NCBI GenBank assembly: GCA_015522845.1
Contig: WALL01000021.1
Coordinates: forward strand, 1-46,666
Direction of reading: 5' to 3'
Length of the DNA stretch: 46,666 nt
Source: Nanobdellati archaeon
GTDB taxonomy: Archaea > B1Sed10-29 > WALL01
How positions within the stretch are numbered: position 1 is the first letter of the stretch; every line of letters starts with the position of its first letter. The notes beneath the pieces were generated by a model that saw nothing but the letters and a program-made list of their open reading frames with translations, ran no database searches and was not told the origin of the DNA. Shown piece after piece: positions 1 to 8,797 of this stretch. Made by a program: the position numbers and the translations under genes.

Positions 1-450
1 CTCACAAACTCCTCTTTCTTGCACTTGCCGGAGGTGCGGGAAGGCTTAAGGCAGTTTGATATGATACAAGCAAAGCTTGATGCCCCCAGTGAGGAGCTAT
101 TTAGGAAGATAAACCGGCCTGCGGAGGGGATAAGCTTCGATGATATTATTGGCGGGATCAAGGCAATGAAGCGGGAGTTTAAGGGGGAGCTTTCGCTGCA
201 AATGATGTTCGTGGAATTGAACAAGGGATATGCAGGCGAGATGGCAGCAATTGCAAGGGAGATAAGGCCGCATAGCGTCTTCCTTGGCACGCCACTTAGG
301 CCGGGTGCTAGCAAGCCCCTTACGAAAGAAGAAATGGATAGGATAAAGTCCGAGTTTGCTGGCTTAAACGTGTTCATGGTTTATGATAGGGAAAGGCCAA
401 AAGCCGTGCCGCTTAATTTGCATGAGACAAGGATGCGGAGGCCAGAATAG
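1..450 (+). CDS. Radical SAM family protein, C-terminal part (5' end outside window)
   Basis: Frame is open from base 1 (LTNSSFLHLPEVREGLRQFDMIQAKLDAPSEELFRKINRP...), resembling the C-terminal half of COG0731/MoaA-like radical SAM enzymes; the track start at TTG 19 is internal. Confidence 0.6.
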   Translation, partial: LTNSSFLHLPEVREGLRQFDMIQAKLDAPSEELFRKINRPAEGISFDDIIGGIKAMKREFKGELSLQMMFVELNKGYAGEMAAIAREIRPHSVFLGTPLRPGASKPLTKEEMDRIKSEFAGLNVFMVYDRERPKAVPLNLHETRMRRPE

Positions 451-1316
451 TGAAGCTAAATGTCCTTTCTGGCAAAGGAGGGGTTGGAAAGAGCAGCATC
501 ACTGCATCGCTTGCGGTCCTGCTCTCACGGGAGCATAGGGTTGTTGCTGTTGACTGTGATGTGGATGCATCGAATTTGGCATTGGTGCTGGGGGTCAGGG
601 AGATTTCCAGCAAGAAGAAGCTCTCACTTAGCGAGAAGGCGCGCCTTGCCCCTAACAAGTGCACAGGCTGTGGCAAGTGCGTGGAGGCCTGCGCCTTCGG
701 GGCGATAAAAATGGAATCAGGGAAGCCAGTGATCAACAGCGCCCTCTGCGAAGGGTGTGGTTCGTGTGCCCTTGCCTGCCCCTTGGATGCTATTGAGCTA
801 TACCCTATTGAGGATGCAACCATTGGGTCTGCAAATACCAAATATGGCTTTCCAGTTGTTTCTGCCCAGCTTGAGATGGGGGAAGCCGGCTCCGGGAAAG
901 TTGTTTATGAGGTAAAGAAGCTTGCCGCGGCATTTCCCGCGGATATAACCATAATTGACTCTGCTGCGGGAATTGGCTGCCCGGTCGTGGCGTCAGTCCA
1001 AGGGAGCGACTATGTAATAGCCGTTACCGAGCCCACCCCCGCGGCACTCTGGGACCTGAAGCGCGCGCTGAAAGTAGTGTCGCACTTCAACATCCCAGCG
1101 GGCATAGTTATAAACAAGGCGGATTTAAATCCGGAACAGGCGGAAGCCATCAGGCGGTTTGCATCCAAGAATGGCCTAAGAATCCTTGCCGAGATACCCT
1201 ACGACAAGGCGTTTGTTGAGGCGCTTGTCCGCATGGAGCCGCCTGTGGCTTACAAGCCGGAGCTTGAGCCAATTTTCAAAAAGATAGCTGATGCGGCGCT
1301 TCTTGGCAGCGGGTGA
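450..1316 (+). CDS. MinD-superfamily P-loop ATPase with inserted 2x[4Fe-4S] ferredoxin domain
   Basis: GKGGVGKSS deviant Walker A, then CTGCGKCVEACAFGAI and CEGCGSCALACPLDAI clusters (COG1149-like). Confidence 0.88.
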   Translation: MKLNVLSGKGGVGKSSITASLAVLLSREHRVVAVDCDVDASNLALVLGVREISSKKKLSLSEKARLAPNKCTGCGKCVEACAFGAIKMESGKPVINSALCEGCGSCALACPLDAIELYPIEDATIGSANTKYGFPVVSAQLEMGEAGSGKVVYEVKKLAAAFPADITIIDSAAGIGCPVVASVQGSDYVIAVTEPTPAALWDLKRALKVVSHFNIPAGIVINKADLNPEQAEAIRRFASKNGLRILAEIPYDKAFVEALVRMEPPVAYKPELEPIFKKIADAALLGSG

Positions 1317-1320
1317 TCAT

Positions 1321-2172
1321 ATGCCGTTTGTGAATGCCATGATTTGGGAGGCATTTGCGGGGACCATGAAGATCCTTACAATTGTCTTTGTCCTCATGGT
1401 AATTGTTGAATATCTTATGCTCCGCTACAAGAAGGCCATAACTTCCCATGTCACTGGAAAGCCATTTACCCAATATGTGTTTGCTTCTATGCTGGGCGCA
1501 ATTCCTGGCTGCATTGACGCGTTTTTTATTGTCTCACTCTACATTAGTGGCATAGTTGGGTTTGGTGCGCTGGTGGCAGTTATGCTTTCCACCGCTGGGG
1601 ATGAGGCCTTTGTGATGCTGGCTATGTTTCCTGACACGGCACTTTTGATTTTTGGGATATGTATTATCCTAGGCATTATTGGTGGGTTCCTTGCAGATAA
1701 GCTTGCAAAGGCACTAAATTTGCACCTTTCAAAGAAGTGCCAGGTAGTGCCACATAAGGGAGAAATGTCGCTGGGGCTTAGCCATTTTATCCACAAGCAT
1801 GTATGGGAGCATATAGTAAAAAAACATATGCTCCAGCTGTTCCTTTGGCTTTTTTTCACTTTGCTTGCAATGAACTGGCTGACAGCAAACTTTGACTTGC
1901 AGGCGGTGATCCCCCAAAACCGCCTTCTCATGCTCCTGTTTGCTGCGCTAATAGGCGTTATCCCAGAGTCTGGCCCGCACCTGATATTTGTGGTAATGTT
2001 TGCGCAAGGGCTGATCCCCTTTTCTGTCCTGTTGGTGAGCACATTGAGCCAGGATGGCCATGGCCTTCTTCCGCTTTTGTCTTATTCTGTGGAAGATACA
2101 ATTTATGTGCAGATATTTACAACGCTGTTTGCTGTGGCAGTAGGGCTTGTCCTGTTTGCGCTAGGATTCTAA
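1321..2172 (+). CDS. Putative multi-TM metal/arsenic exporter (ArsP_2-like)
   Basis: Polytopic membrane protein with PGCIDAFFIVSLY, STAGDEAFVML and IPESGPHLIFV motifs typical of ArsP_2/putative Mn transporters. Confidence 0.6.
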   Translation: MPFVNAMIWEAFAGTMKILTIVFVLMVIVEYLMLRYKKAITSHVTGKPFTQYVFASMLGAIPGCIDAFFIVSLYISGIVGFGALVAVMLSTAGDEAFVMLAMFPDTALLIFGICIILGIIGGFLADKLAKALNLHLSKKCQVVPHKGEMSLGLSHFIHKHVWEHIVKKHMLQLFLWLFFTLLAMNWLTANFDLQAVIPQNRLLMLLFAALIGVIPESGPHLIFVVMFAQGLIPFSVLLVSTLSQDGHGLLPLLSYSVEDTIYVQIFTTLFAVAVGLVLFALGF

Positions 2173-2177
2173 AGCAA

Positions 2178-2573
2178 TCAGGGCTGTGTGAGCCCAGGGT
2201 AGCAAAGCTTTTTTGCCTTTGCCACATCATCAACAACAAAGCCCATCATACTCCCGTTTCTTTCCTTGCCTACTATGTAAGCGGACTTGATGTTGATGTT
2301 ATCCTTTGCAAAGTCCTCTATGCATTTCAGCAGCTGGCCCGGCTTGTCTTCCAGCCGCATTGTCACTACTTCATTCTCCGCGAACTTAAATCCCCCCTTT
2401 TTAAGGGTCTCGCGTGTCTTATCATGGTCATTTGTGATGACCCTAATCTGCCCTTCCTTGCCACAAACATCAGTTGAGACAGCTTTGATGTTTATGCCTG
2501 TGCTTGCGATCGCCTTAAATACATCACGCACCGCACCAATCCTGTCACTTGTTGAAACAATAAACTCTTTCAT
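2178..2573 (-). CDS. Tandem ACT-domain protein
   Basis: Two ACT-like halves (DRIGAVRDVFKAIASTGINIKAVST; DKPGQLLKCIEDFAKDNINIKSAYI). Confidence 0.75.
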   Translation of the reverse strand: MKEFIVSTSDRIGAVRDVFKAIASTGINIKAVSTDVCGKEGQIRVITNDHDKTRETLKKGGFKFAENEVVTMRLEDKPGQLLKCIEDFAKDNINIKSAYIVGKERNGSMMGFVVDDVAKAKKLCYPGLTQP

Positions 2574-2676
2574 AAGCCCACCATATTATTCTTATGCCTT
2601 GCTCATAAAAAGCTTGCCGGTAGAGGAATTAGTGGGCTTTTTATTGTAAGATGTGTATATCCCCCCGGGTGCTTAA

Positions 2677-3240
2677 ATGCTAAGCGAAATTGCTGATGAG
2701 ATACGGGCCTGCAGGAAATGCAGCTTGTGGAAAACGCGGAACAGCGCCGTCCCAGGAAGCGGGAACATGAATGCAGCGGTCATGCTCATTGGCGAGGCGC
2801 CCGGCCGCAATGAGGACATGCAGGGGAAGCCATTTGTCGGTAGGGCCGGGGAAATACTAAATAGCCTCCTGGCTTCTGCCGGGCTAAGCCGTGAGGAGAT
2901 ATTCATTACCAACGTGGTGAAGTGCCGCCCGCCCCAGAACCGGAACCCATTGCCCGGCGAGATAAAAGCATGCTCCCCCTACCTGGACAGGCAGATCGAC
3001 GCCATCCGGCCCAAAGTGATCGGCACGCTTGGGAACTTTGCCACCACTTACGTAATGCAAAAGTTTGGGCTTGAGCCACGGCCAATAGGCCAGGTGCACG
3101 GCCAGGCGTTTGCGGTAAACACGCTGGTGCACCACCTTGTAGTTGTCCCGCTTTACCACCCCGCGGCGGCGATTTACGATCCCACGAAGATGCCAATCTT
3201 GGAAAAGGACTTCATGCTCCTAAAGCCAAAAAGGCTTTAA
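2677..3240 (+). CDS. udg: Uracil-DNA glycosylase, family 4-like
   Basis: GEAPGRNEDMQGKPFVGRAGEILN, TNVVKCRPPQNRNP and VPLYHPAAAIY motifs; Cys positions CRKCS. Confidence 0.9.
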   Translation: MLSEIADEIRACRKCSLWKTRNSAVPGSGNMNAAVMLIGEAPGRNEDMQGKPFVGRAGEILNSLLASAGLSREEIFITNVVKCRPPQNRNPLPGEIKACSPYLDRQIDAIRPKVIGTLGNFATTYVMQKFGLEPRPIGQVHGQAFAVNTLVHHLVVVPLYHPAAAIYDPTKMPILEKDFMLLKPKRL

Positions 3241-3313
3241 AGGCGGCTGGCTGGCCTGCCAGGTTATTTTTTGGGCTGGAGCTCATGCTTGGGATAAAGG
3301 CTGCCTTCGAGGG

Positions 3314-3490
3314 CTAGAGCAGCTCTATCGACAGCCGCACCTTCCGCCTGTCGCCGATGTTCGGCGCTATCGAAAGGAGCATCTTCTCGAACTCCCCTGT
3401 CCCGCCATCATCGAACCCGAGGTGGTTCACCTTCTTTCCGCCAATTACCTCGATGCGGTTATAAACAGTCCCTTCCACATAGTCCCCCAT
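3314..3490 (-). CDS. Small hypothetical protein (58 aa; not in ORF track)
   Basis: Hand translation: MGDYVEGTVYNRIEVIGGKKVNHLGFDDGGTGEFEKMLLSIAPNIGDRRKVRLSIELL*. Confidence 0.6.
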   Translation of the reverse strand: MGDYVEGTVYNRIEVIGGKKVNHLGFDDGGTGEFEKMLLSIAPNIGDRRKVRLSIELL

Positions 3491-3525
3491 AAACCCTTTT
3501 ATTTGCGGGGCAATTATTTTAACCT

Positions 3526-4116
3526 ATGCCCCGGCGCGTGGTTTATGTGATGAAGGAGTCACTTAACTGGAACATCGTGCTGTTTCCTGGTGTTGTCTTC
3601 CACGAGCTTAGCCACTTTATTATGAGCATACTTATGGGCTCACGCGTAACCAAAGAGCGGTTTTGGGGGGAAAGGGACGCGGCGATAACGCACGAGGAGG
3701 TTCCGGGGATACGCGGCTACCTCATATCGTCAGCGCCGTTTTTGTTCGGGACCGCGACGGCGGTGGCGCTGCTCTGGCTGGCAGAGATGGCCGCAGTTGG
3801 GCTCACACTTTATTCACCCTGGCAGGCTATATTCCAGGTGTTCCTCCTTTATTATCTCGCACTTTCAATAGCAGTGCACTGCTTTCCCTCGTCAAAGGAT
3901 GCAAGCAATGCAATGCACAGCTTATCATCATTTTATGCACGCAAGGCATCAATGGCTGATGGCATTTTGCAAGGCATCTTTTGGCTGCTCACTGTCCCGT
4001 TTGTCTTTTTCCCATTGTATCTTGGTGCCATTATCATGGGCGTGTTTTCCACCATCCGCAACCTAGGGTTCTTGTGGTTTGCCATTTTGTTTTGGCTCGT
4101 GGCAGTTTATTTGTAA
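3526..4116 (+). CDS. Membrane metalloprotease-like protein (HExxH)
   Basis: VVFHELSHFIMSILMG (HExxH) followed by several TM segments. Confidence 0.55.
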   Translation: MPRRVVYVMKESLNWNIVLFPGVVFHELSHFIMSILMGSRVTKERFWGERDAAITHEEVPGIRGYLISSAPFLFGTATAVALLWLAEMAAVGLTLYSPWQAIFQVFLLYYLALSIAVHCFPSSKDASNAMHSLSSFYARKASMADGILQGIFWLLTVPFVFFPLYLGAIIMGVFSTIRNLGFLWFAILFWLVAVYL

Positions 4117-4140
4117 TCTTTATATACCTCCTATTGGATA

Positions 4141-4446
4141 ATGCTTAGCATGACCGTAAAGATATACAAGATAAATCCAGCTAAAGTGGCAGCCATACGC
4201 CAAGTGTTGGCAGCAGACCACTGGGCTAGGAAGGGGTATACCCTGCGCTCTGGAAAGGGTATGGGCTTTGACATAGCAGAGTATTTCCTTTATGTAGACG
4301 CTCCAGACAAGTTTTTTGACCAGTATGAGGGAGAAGTGCTCATTGATGGGGTAGTAGCTATAAAGGGCAACGAATATGATAATGTCAAGAAAGCCTTCGA
4401 TGCTGAAGAGGACAATGTTGCCAGTGGCATAGCGCTTTTCGGCTGA
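4141..4446 (+). CDS. Hypothetical protein (101 aa)
   Basis: Intact ORF; upstream TATA-like ctttatata about 26 bp before ATG 4150. Confidence 0.6.
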   Translation: MLSMTVKIYKINPAKVAAIRQVLAADHWARKGYTLRSGKGMGFDIAEYFLYVDAPDKFFDQYEGEVLIDGVVAIKGNEYDNVKKAFDAEEDNVASGIALFG

Positions 4447-4480
4447 TTATCTATAACATTTAAATACAATGTCGCTGTTA

Positions 4481-4496
4481 ATATCGGTGTCGATAT
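4481..4496. promoter_or_regulatory. Candidate operator upstream of PadR gene
   Basis: Perfect inverted repeat ATATCG-GTGT-CGATAT just upstream of the PadR-family start at 4510. Confidence 0.45.
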
Positions 4497-4509
4497 AAGA
4501 GGTAGTTAG

Positions 4510-4926
4510 GTGAGCCTATTTACGCATGGCCTGTTAAAAGTGTACCTATTGCATATGGCCAAGCAAAGCCCCATCTCCGGGAAAATGGCCGTTAATGAGA
4601 TTGCTGCTGCCACTCTCGGTAAGTGGAAGCCAAGCCCTGGTTCGGTTTACCCCCTCCTGAAGAAGCTTGAGCAGGATGGCTTGCTCCGGCGTGAGGAAGC
4701 CATTGCAAAGGCAGGGCGGCAGCTGTTTTATTCAATAACAGCAAAGGGGCTACAAGAGCTTAAGAAGCAAAGAAAAGAGTATATGGCAAAATACAGCGAG
4801 TACCTTAATTCGCTTTTGCCGCTTGTTTTCCAGCTGGATGCTGGCAAGGAGCTGGACGGCATTGCCCGTGGATTAAGCAAGGCACTTGCCATTTGTAAGG
4901 AGCATTCGCTAAGTTATACTAGCTAA
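4510..4926 (+). CDS. PadR-family transcriptional regulator
   Basis: Winged-helix PadR signature: GSVYPLLKKLEQDGLLRREE...GRQLFYSITAKGLQELKK. Confidence 0.85.
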   Translation: MSLFTHGLLKVYLLHMAKQSPISGKMAVNEIAAATLGKWKPSPGSVYPLLKKLEQDGLLRREEAIAKAGRQLFYSITAKGLQELKKQRKEYMAKYSEYLNSLLPLVFQLDAGKELDGIARGLSKALAICKEHSLSYTS

Positions 4927-4931
4927 TAGAA

Positions 4932-6410
4932 GTGAGAAAAATGGCCGAGGAAAAGTTATTGAGGGAAACGTTCTCCGTATGCCCGGAATGTGGCAAGAAA
5001 ATACCTGCAAAGATCGTTGAAAGCGATGGGAAAGTCCTTATGCGGAAGCACTGTGACGAGCATGGGGACTTTGAGGATATATACTGGGGCAGTGCCAAGA
5101 CATATGCAGAATACATGAAATGGTTTTATACAGGGGATGGTGTCTCCAACCCAAATACAAAGTCCACAGGGAGCTGCCCTTATGACTGCGGGCTTTGCAG
5201 CAACCACAAGTCCCAGACAATTCTCTCGATTATAGATGTCACAAACCGGTGCAACTTTAACTGCCCAATTTGCTTTGCAAATGCGAACAAGGCAGGCTAT
5301 GTCTATGAGCCATCAAAGGAGCAGATAGAAGAGATGCTGGATATGCTTGCTTCGCAGAAGCCAAGCAGGAATTGGGTAGTCATGTTTTCTGGTGGGGAGC
5401 CAACTGTCAGGGATGACCTCCCCGAGCTGATAAAGATGGCCCGTGATAAGGAGTTCTTTGTCCTTATAGCAACCAATGGGAAGCGTATGGCAGAAGACAA
5501 GGCATTCTGCAAGAAAGTGGTGGATGCTGGGCTTGATATTGCTTACCTGCAGTTTGATGGCGTAACACCCGAGCCGTACATTGTAGCGCGCGGCTTTAAT
5601 GCATTTCCGCTAAAGACCAAGCTTCTCCAAAACTTCCGTGAGATTGGGTTTAAGGGGACAGTGCTTGTGCCAACTGTTGTTAAAGGTGTGAATGATGGGC
5701 AGGTTGGTGACATCATCCGGTTTGCATTCGACAACATAGATGTTGTGCGGGGGGTTAACTTCCAGCCCGTGTCCTTTGCTGGCAGGACAGACAAGAGCAA
5801 GCTTAAGGAGCGGAGAATAACAATACCTGACTTGATAGACAGGATTTCAGAGCAGACCAACGGCGACCTTTCGCAGGATGACTTTTACCCCATTCCTGTT
5901 TCCATCCCGCTAAGCAAGTTCCTTATGAAAAAAGGGCAGCCTTGGGAGCTTAGCGCACACCCAATGTGCGGCGCATCCAGCTACATTATAAAGACAAAAG
6001 AAGGGAAGCTCAAGTCCATACCCCAAATGGTCGACATTAAGAAGCTTATGGGCCTTTTGAAAGAAGCTAATGAGGGGAAGATAGGCAGGGCGCGGCTTGC
6101 AATGCAGCTGCCTGGGATAATGAAGCCTGGAAGCATGAGGTGGGGCGGTGCAAAGCTACTAAGCTGGATTAAGGGGGTTTTCTTTGGCGATGAAAATGTG
6201 AGGAACTTCCAGACGCCAGACATGCTTTTTATAGGCATGATGCATTTCCAGGACAAGTACAATTTAGACTTGGAGCGCCTTGAAAGGTGCATTGTGCATT
6301 ATGCAACGCCTGATAAAAGGATAATCCCGTTCTGCACATACAATAATTTCCACCGTGTTGGTGTGGAAAAGGACTTTTCAAGGCCGCTTAGCTCACCGCC
6401 CAAAGTGTGA
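4932..6410 (+). CDS. Radical SAM protein of the tetraether synthase (Tes)/MJ0619-like family
   Basis: N-terminal CPECGKK zinc-like motif, CPYDCGLCSNHKSQTILSIIDVTNRCNFNCPICFANANKAGYVYEP, then FSGGEPT; about 490 aa. Confidence 0.75.
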   Translation: MRKMAEEKLLRETFSVCPECGKKIPAKIVESDGKVLMRKHCDEHGDFEDIYWGSAKTYAEYMKWFYTGDGVSNPNTKSTGSCPYDCGLCSNHKSQTILSIIDVTNRCNFNCPICFANANKAGYVYEPSKEQIEEMLDMLASQKPSRNWVVMFSGGEPTVRDDLPELIKMARDKEFFVLIATNGKRMAEDKAFCKKVVDAGLDIAYLQFDGVTPEPYIVARGFNAFPLKTKLLQNFREIGFKGTVLVPTVVKGVNDGQVGDIIRFAFDNIDVVRGVNFQPVSFAGRTDKSKLKERRITIPDLIDRISEQTNGDLSQDDFYPIPVSIPLSKFLMKKGQPWELSAHPMCGASSYIIKTKEGKLKSIPQMVDIKKLMGLLKEANEGKIGRARLAMQLPGIMKPGSMRWGGAKLLSWIKGVFFGDENVRNFQTPDMLFIGMMHFQDKYNLDLERLERCIVHYATPDKRIIPFCTYNNFHRVGVEKDFSRPLSSPPKV

Positions 6411-6447
6411 AGCTTTTATATCCCCCCACTAAACAATTAGTGCTCGT

Positions 6448-6564
6448 GCGGGGGTTCCAGAGTGGCCAAATGGGATGGACTCAAGGGGTAAGGCAGCATA
6501 GCCCGTCTTTCCGGTGAAATCCATTGGCTTAGTGCCTTCGGGAGTTCGAATCTCCCCCCCCGCA
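6448..6564 (+). tRNA. tRNA-Leu (CAA) with intron
   Basis: Acceptor GCGGGGG/CCCCCGC, anticodon stem ATGGA/TCCAT, anticodon CAA at 6482-6484, T-arm GGGAG-TTCGAAT-CTCCC, long variable arm; 33-nt insertion 6486-6518 at canonical position 37/38. Confidence 0.85.
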
Positions 6565-6601
6565 CTGGGCTTTGTGCCCCAGAGGTTCTAGTTTCCGCCA
6601 G

Positions 6602-6663
6602 CTGGCAAATTGCGAAGCAATTGCCGGGGCACCTGGCAAATTGCGAAGCAATTGCCGGGGCAC
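6602..6663. repeat. Two perfect tandem 31-bp palindromic units
   Basis: CTGGCAAATTGCGAAGCAATTGCCGGGGCAC x2; each folds as GGCAAATTGC-GAA-GCAATTGCC. Confidence 0.9.
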
Positions 6664-6755
6664 TGCTTTTCTCACAGCTTTTCACGGAAAACTCTCCCTG
6701 CTGCAACCGTAATTCTTTTATTTTTTAGATGCACAAATAAGGGGGAGGTGGTTTT

Positions 6756-7172
6756 ATGTATTGGGATCCTTTTGATGAAATGCAGCAGGAGATGAATAGG
6801 ATTTTCTCTTCGTACAAAAGCAAGCTTCCAGAGCGCGCTGCCTCGCAGCCTGCAATGGACATGATGGACAACGGCAAAGAGATTGTTGTTATTTTAGATT
6901 TGCCTGGTGTTGACAAGCGCAACATACAGATAGACTGTGACGGGAAGTTCCTGCAGATAAGTGCAAAGTCGTCTGCCGGCACTGAGGAAAAGAAAGAAGG
7001 CTATTATTTTGCTGAGAGGAGCGCTTCCTCGTTTAGCAGGGGCGTATCTCTCCCTACAGAAGTAATCCCCGAGAAAGCAAAGAGCACCTTTAAGAATGGG
7101 GTTCTTGAGATCCGCCTTCCAAAGAGAGAGGCAAAGGCGGGAAAGAGAGGGCATAGGATACGGGTTGATTGA
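6756..7172 (+). CDS. hsp20: Hsp20/alpha-crystallin family small heat shock protein
   Basis: IVVILDLPGVDKRNIQIDCDGKFLQISAKS ... FSRGVSLPTEVIPEKAKSTFKNGVLEIRLPK. Confidence 0.93.
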   Translation: MYWDPFDEMQQEMNRIFSSYKSKLPERAASQPAMDMMDNGKEIVVILDLPGVDKRNIQIDCDGKFLQISAKSSAGTEEKKEGYYFAERSASSFSRGVSLPTEVIPEKAKSTFKNGVLEIRLPKREAKAGKRGHRIRVD

Positions 7173-7197
7173 GGGGGCATTTGCCCCCTAACTTTTT
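7172..7197 (+). terminator. Intrinsic-like terminator after hsp20
   Basis: AGGGGGC-ATTT-GCCCCCT stem followed by aacTTTTT. Confidence 0.55.
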
Positions 7198-7224
7198 ATA
7201 AGTAAGCTATGCTTATTTAGCACT

Positions 7225-8775
7225 ATGCCTGCTAGGAAAGAGTTTGTTGTTGCCGCTTATGTTATAAAGGGCAATAAAGTTCTGCTTGTCCACCACAAAA
7301 AGCTTGGCATGTGGCTGCCACCTGGTGGGCATATAGAGCAGTACGAGACACCGGAAGAAGCGGTTGTCCGTGAGGTAAAGGAGGAAACTGGCCTTAATGT
7401 TGAAGTAGTGCGGGAGGCGGGCGGGCATCCACGGACGAACGTTGAGATTCTTGCCCAGCCAAAGCATATACAGCTTGAGAACATTAAGGGCACCCATGAG
7501 CATATAGATCTGGTGTATGTCTGCAGGGTTACTGGGGGGAAGCTCTCCATAAACCACGAGGTGCATAGCGCACAGTTTTTTAGAATTGGGGAGATAGCTG
7601 TATTAGAGGGTGTGCCAGCCGATGTAAAGCACTATGCTCGGGTGTTCTTGCACAAGGAGACAGACAGGACAGCTTATGACCTACCGGTGTTTAGGGAGCT
7701 GGTCAGGGAAAACAAAGTTGACTTTTCAGGCATTTCGCTGTTGGTTATACAGCATCTTAAAAAGAATACGGTACAATTTATCAAGTTGCTAGGTGAGGCT
7801 GGCTTTAATGGCATTACAGTTATTGGGAAGCCTTACTCAATAGACAGAAGCGCAATGGCAGATATAAAAAGGTATGCCACTGTGCTTACCCCCTCTTTTC
7901 GGCAGATGGAAAGCTTAGAGGCAGTGGAGAAAGCGGTAAAGGCCACCAGCGGGAAATTTATATGCCTTGACCTTGGCGGCTATTTTACAAGGTACTTTGA
8001 TAAGCAGGGCACCCCTCCCGGGCTATTGGGGGTTGTTGAAGATACAAAGAATGGGATTTGGTTTGATAGGCAAAAGAAGTTTAGCTACCCTTTTTTTTCA
8101 GTTGCAAACTCAGAGCTGAAGAGCCATGCAGAAAGCTTTTTTGTGGCAAAGGCAATTGTGCGCAATATCGAGAATGTACTCATAAGCAGCTTTCAGGAAA
8201 CTTTAGCTGGGAAGTACGTGCTTGTGGTGGGCTATGGCACAATAGGAACGCACGTGGCAAGGATACTCCAGGCAAGCTCTAATGTTTGGGTTTATGACAT
8301 TGATCCAATTAGGCTGCTGCGCGCAAAAGTGAGTGGCTATGGGATTATCAGCGATTTGCTTGGCATCCATAAGTTTGATGTAATAATTGGGATCACTGGA
8401 AAAATTGCCATTAAGGAGGGGTTGAAGTATGCAAAAAATGGTGTGGTTCTTGTTAACGGCTCAACCCGGCAAATGGAATTTGACCGCAGCTCAATTAGGC
8501 AGCTGTCACGGAAGGCAATTAAAAAGAGGCAATTCACAAAATATGAGCTTTGGAACGGAAAAAATATTTACCTGCTTGCCGATGGCTACCCCATAAACTT
8601 TATGGGAACCGAGTCTGTCCCTGAGTTCATTTTGGACATGATATTCTCGGAAATGTTCCTTCTCTGCAAGATTCTGAAAGAGAGGGAAGTTAAGCCGGGG
8701 TTTTATCCAGTAGAAACAGCACATCCAGAGGTTGAGCAGGGGGTTGCAGAGAGGTGGCTGGATTATTGGGCATGA
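7225..8775 (+). CDS. NUDIX hydrolase fused to an adenosylhomocysteinase-like NAD-binding region
   Basis: NUDIX box GGHIEQYETPEEAVVREVKEETGL; C-terminal SAHH-like GVVEDTKNG, VVGYGTIGTHVARILQASSNVWVYDIDPIRLLRAKVSGYGI, DVIIGITGK, NGVVLVNGSTRQMEFD, IYLLADGYPINF. Confidence 0.75.
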   Translation: MPARKEFVVAAYVIKGNKVLLVHHKKLGMWLPPGGHIEQYETPEEAVVREVKEETGLNVEVVREAGGHPRTNVEILAQPKHIQLENIKGTHEHIDLVYVCRVTGGKLSINHEVHSAQFFRIGEIAVLEGVPADVKHYARVFLHKETDRTAYDLPVFRELVRENKVDFSGISLLVIQHLKKNTVQFIKLLGEAGFNGITVIGKPYSIDRSAMADIKRYATVLTPSFRQMESLEAVEKAVKATSGKFICLDLGGYFTRYFDKQGTPPGLLGVVEDTKNGIWFDRQKKFSYPFFSVANSELKSHAESFFVAKAIVRNIENVLISSFQETLAGKYVLVVGYGTIGTHVARILQASSNVWVYDIDPIRLLRAKVSGYGIISDLLGIHKFDVIIGITGKIAIKEGLKYAKNGVVLVNGSTRQMEFDRSSIRQLSRKAIKKRQFTKYELWNGKNIYLLADGYPINFMGTESVPEFILDMIFSEMFLLCKILKEREVKPGFYPVETAHPEVEQGVAERWLDYWA

Positions 8776-8797
8776 TCCCTTGCTAGCAGGCGATAAT

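Noticed and set aside
6602-6663. Possible minimal CRISPR array at the tandem 31-bp units
   Set aside because: The units are directly adjacent with no spacers.
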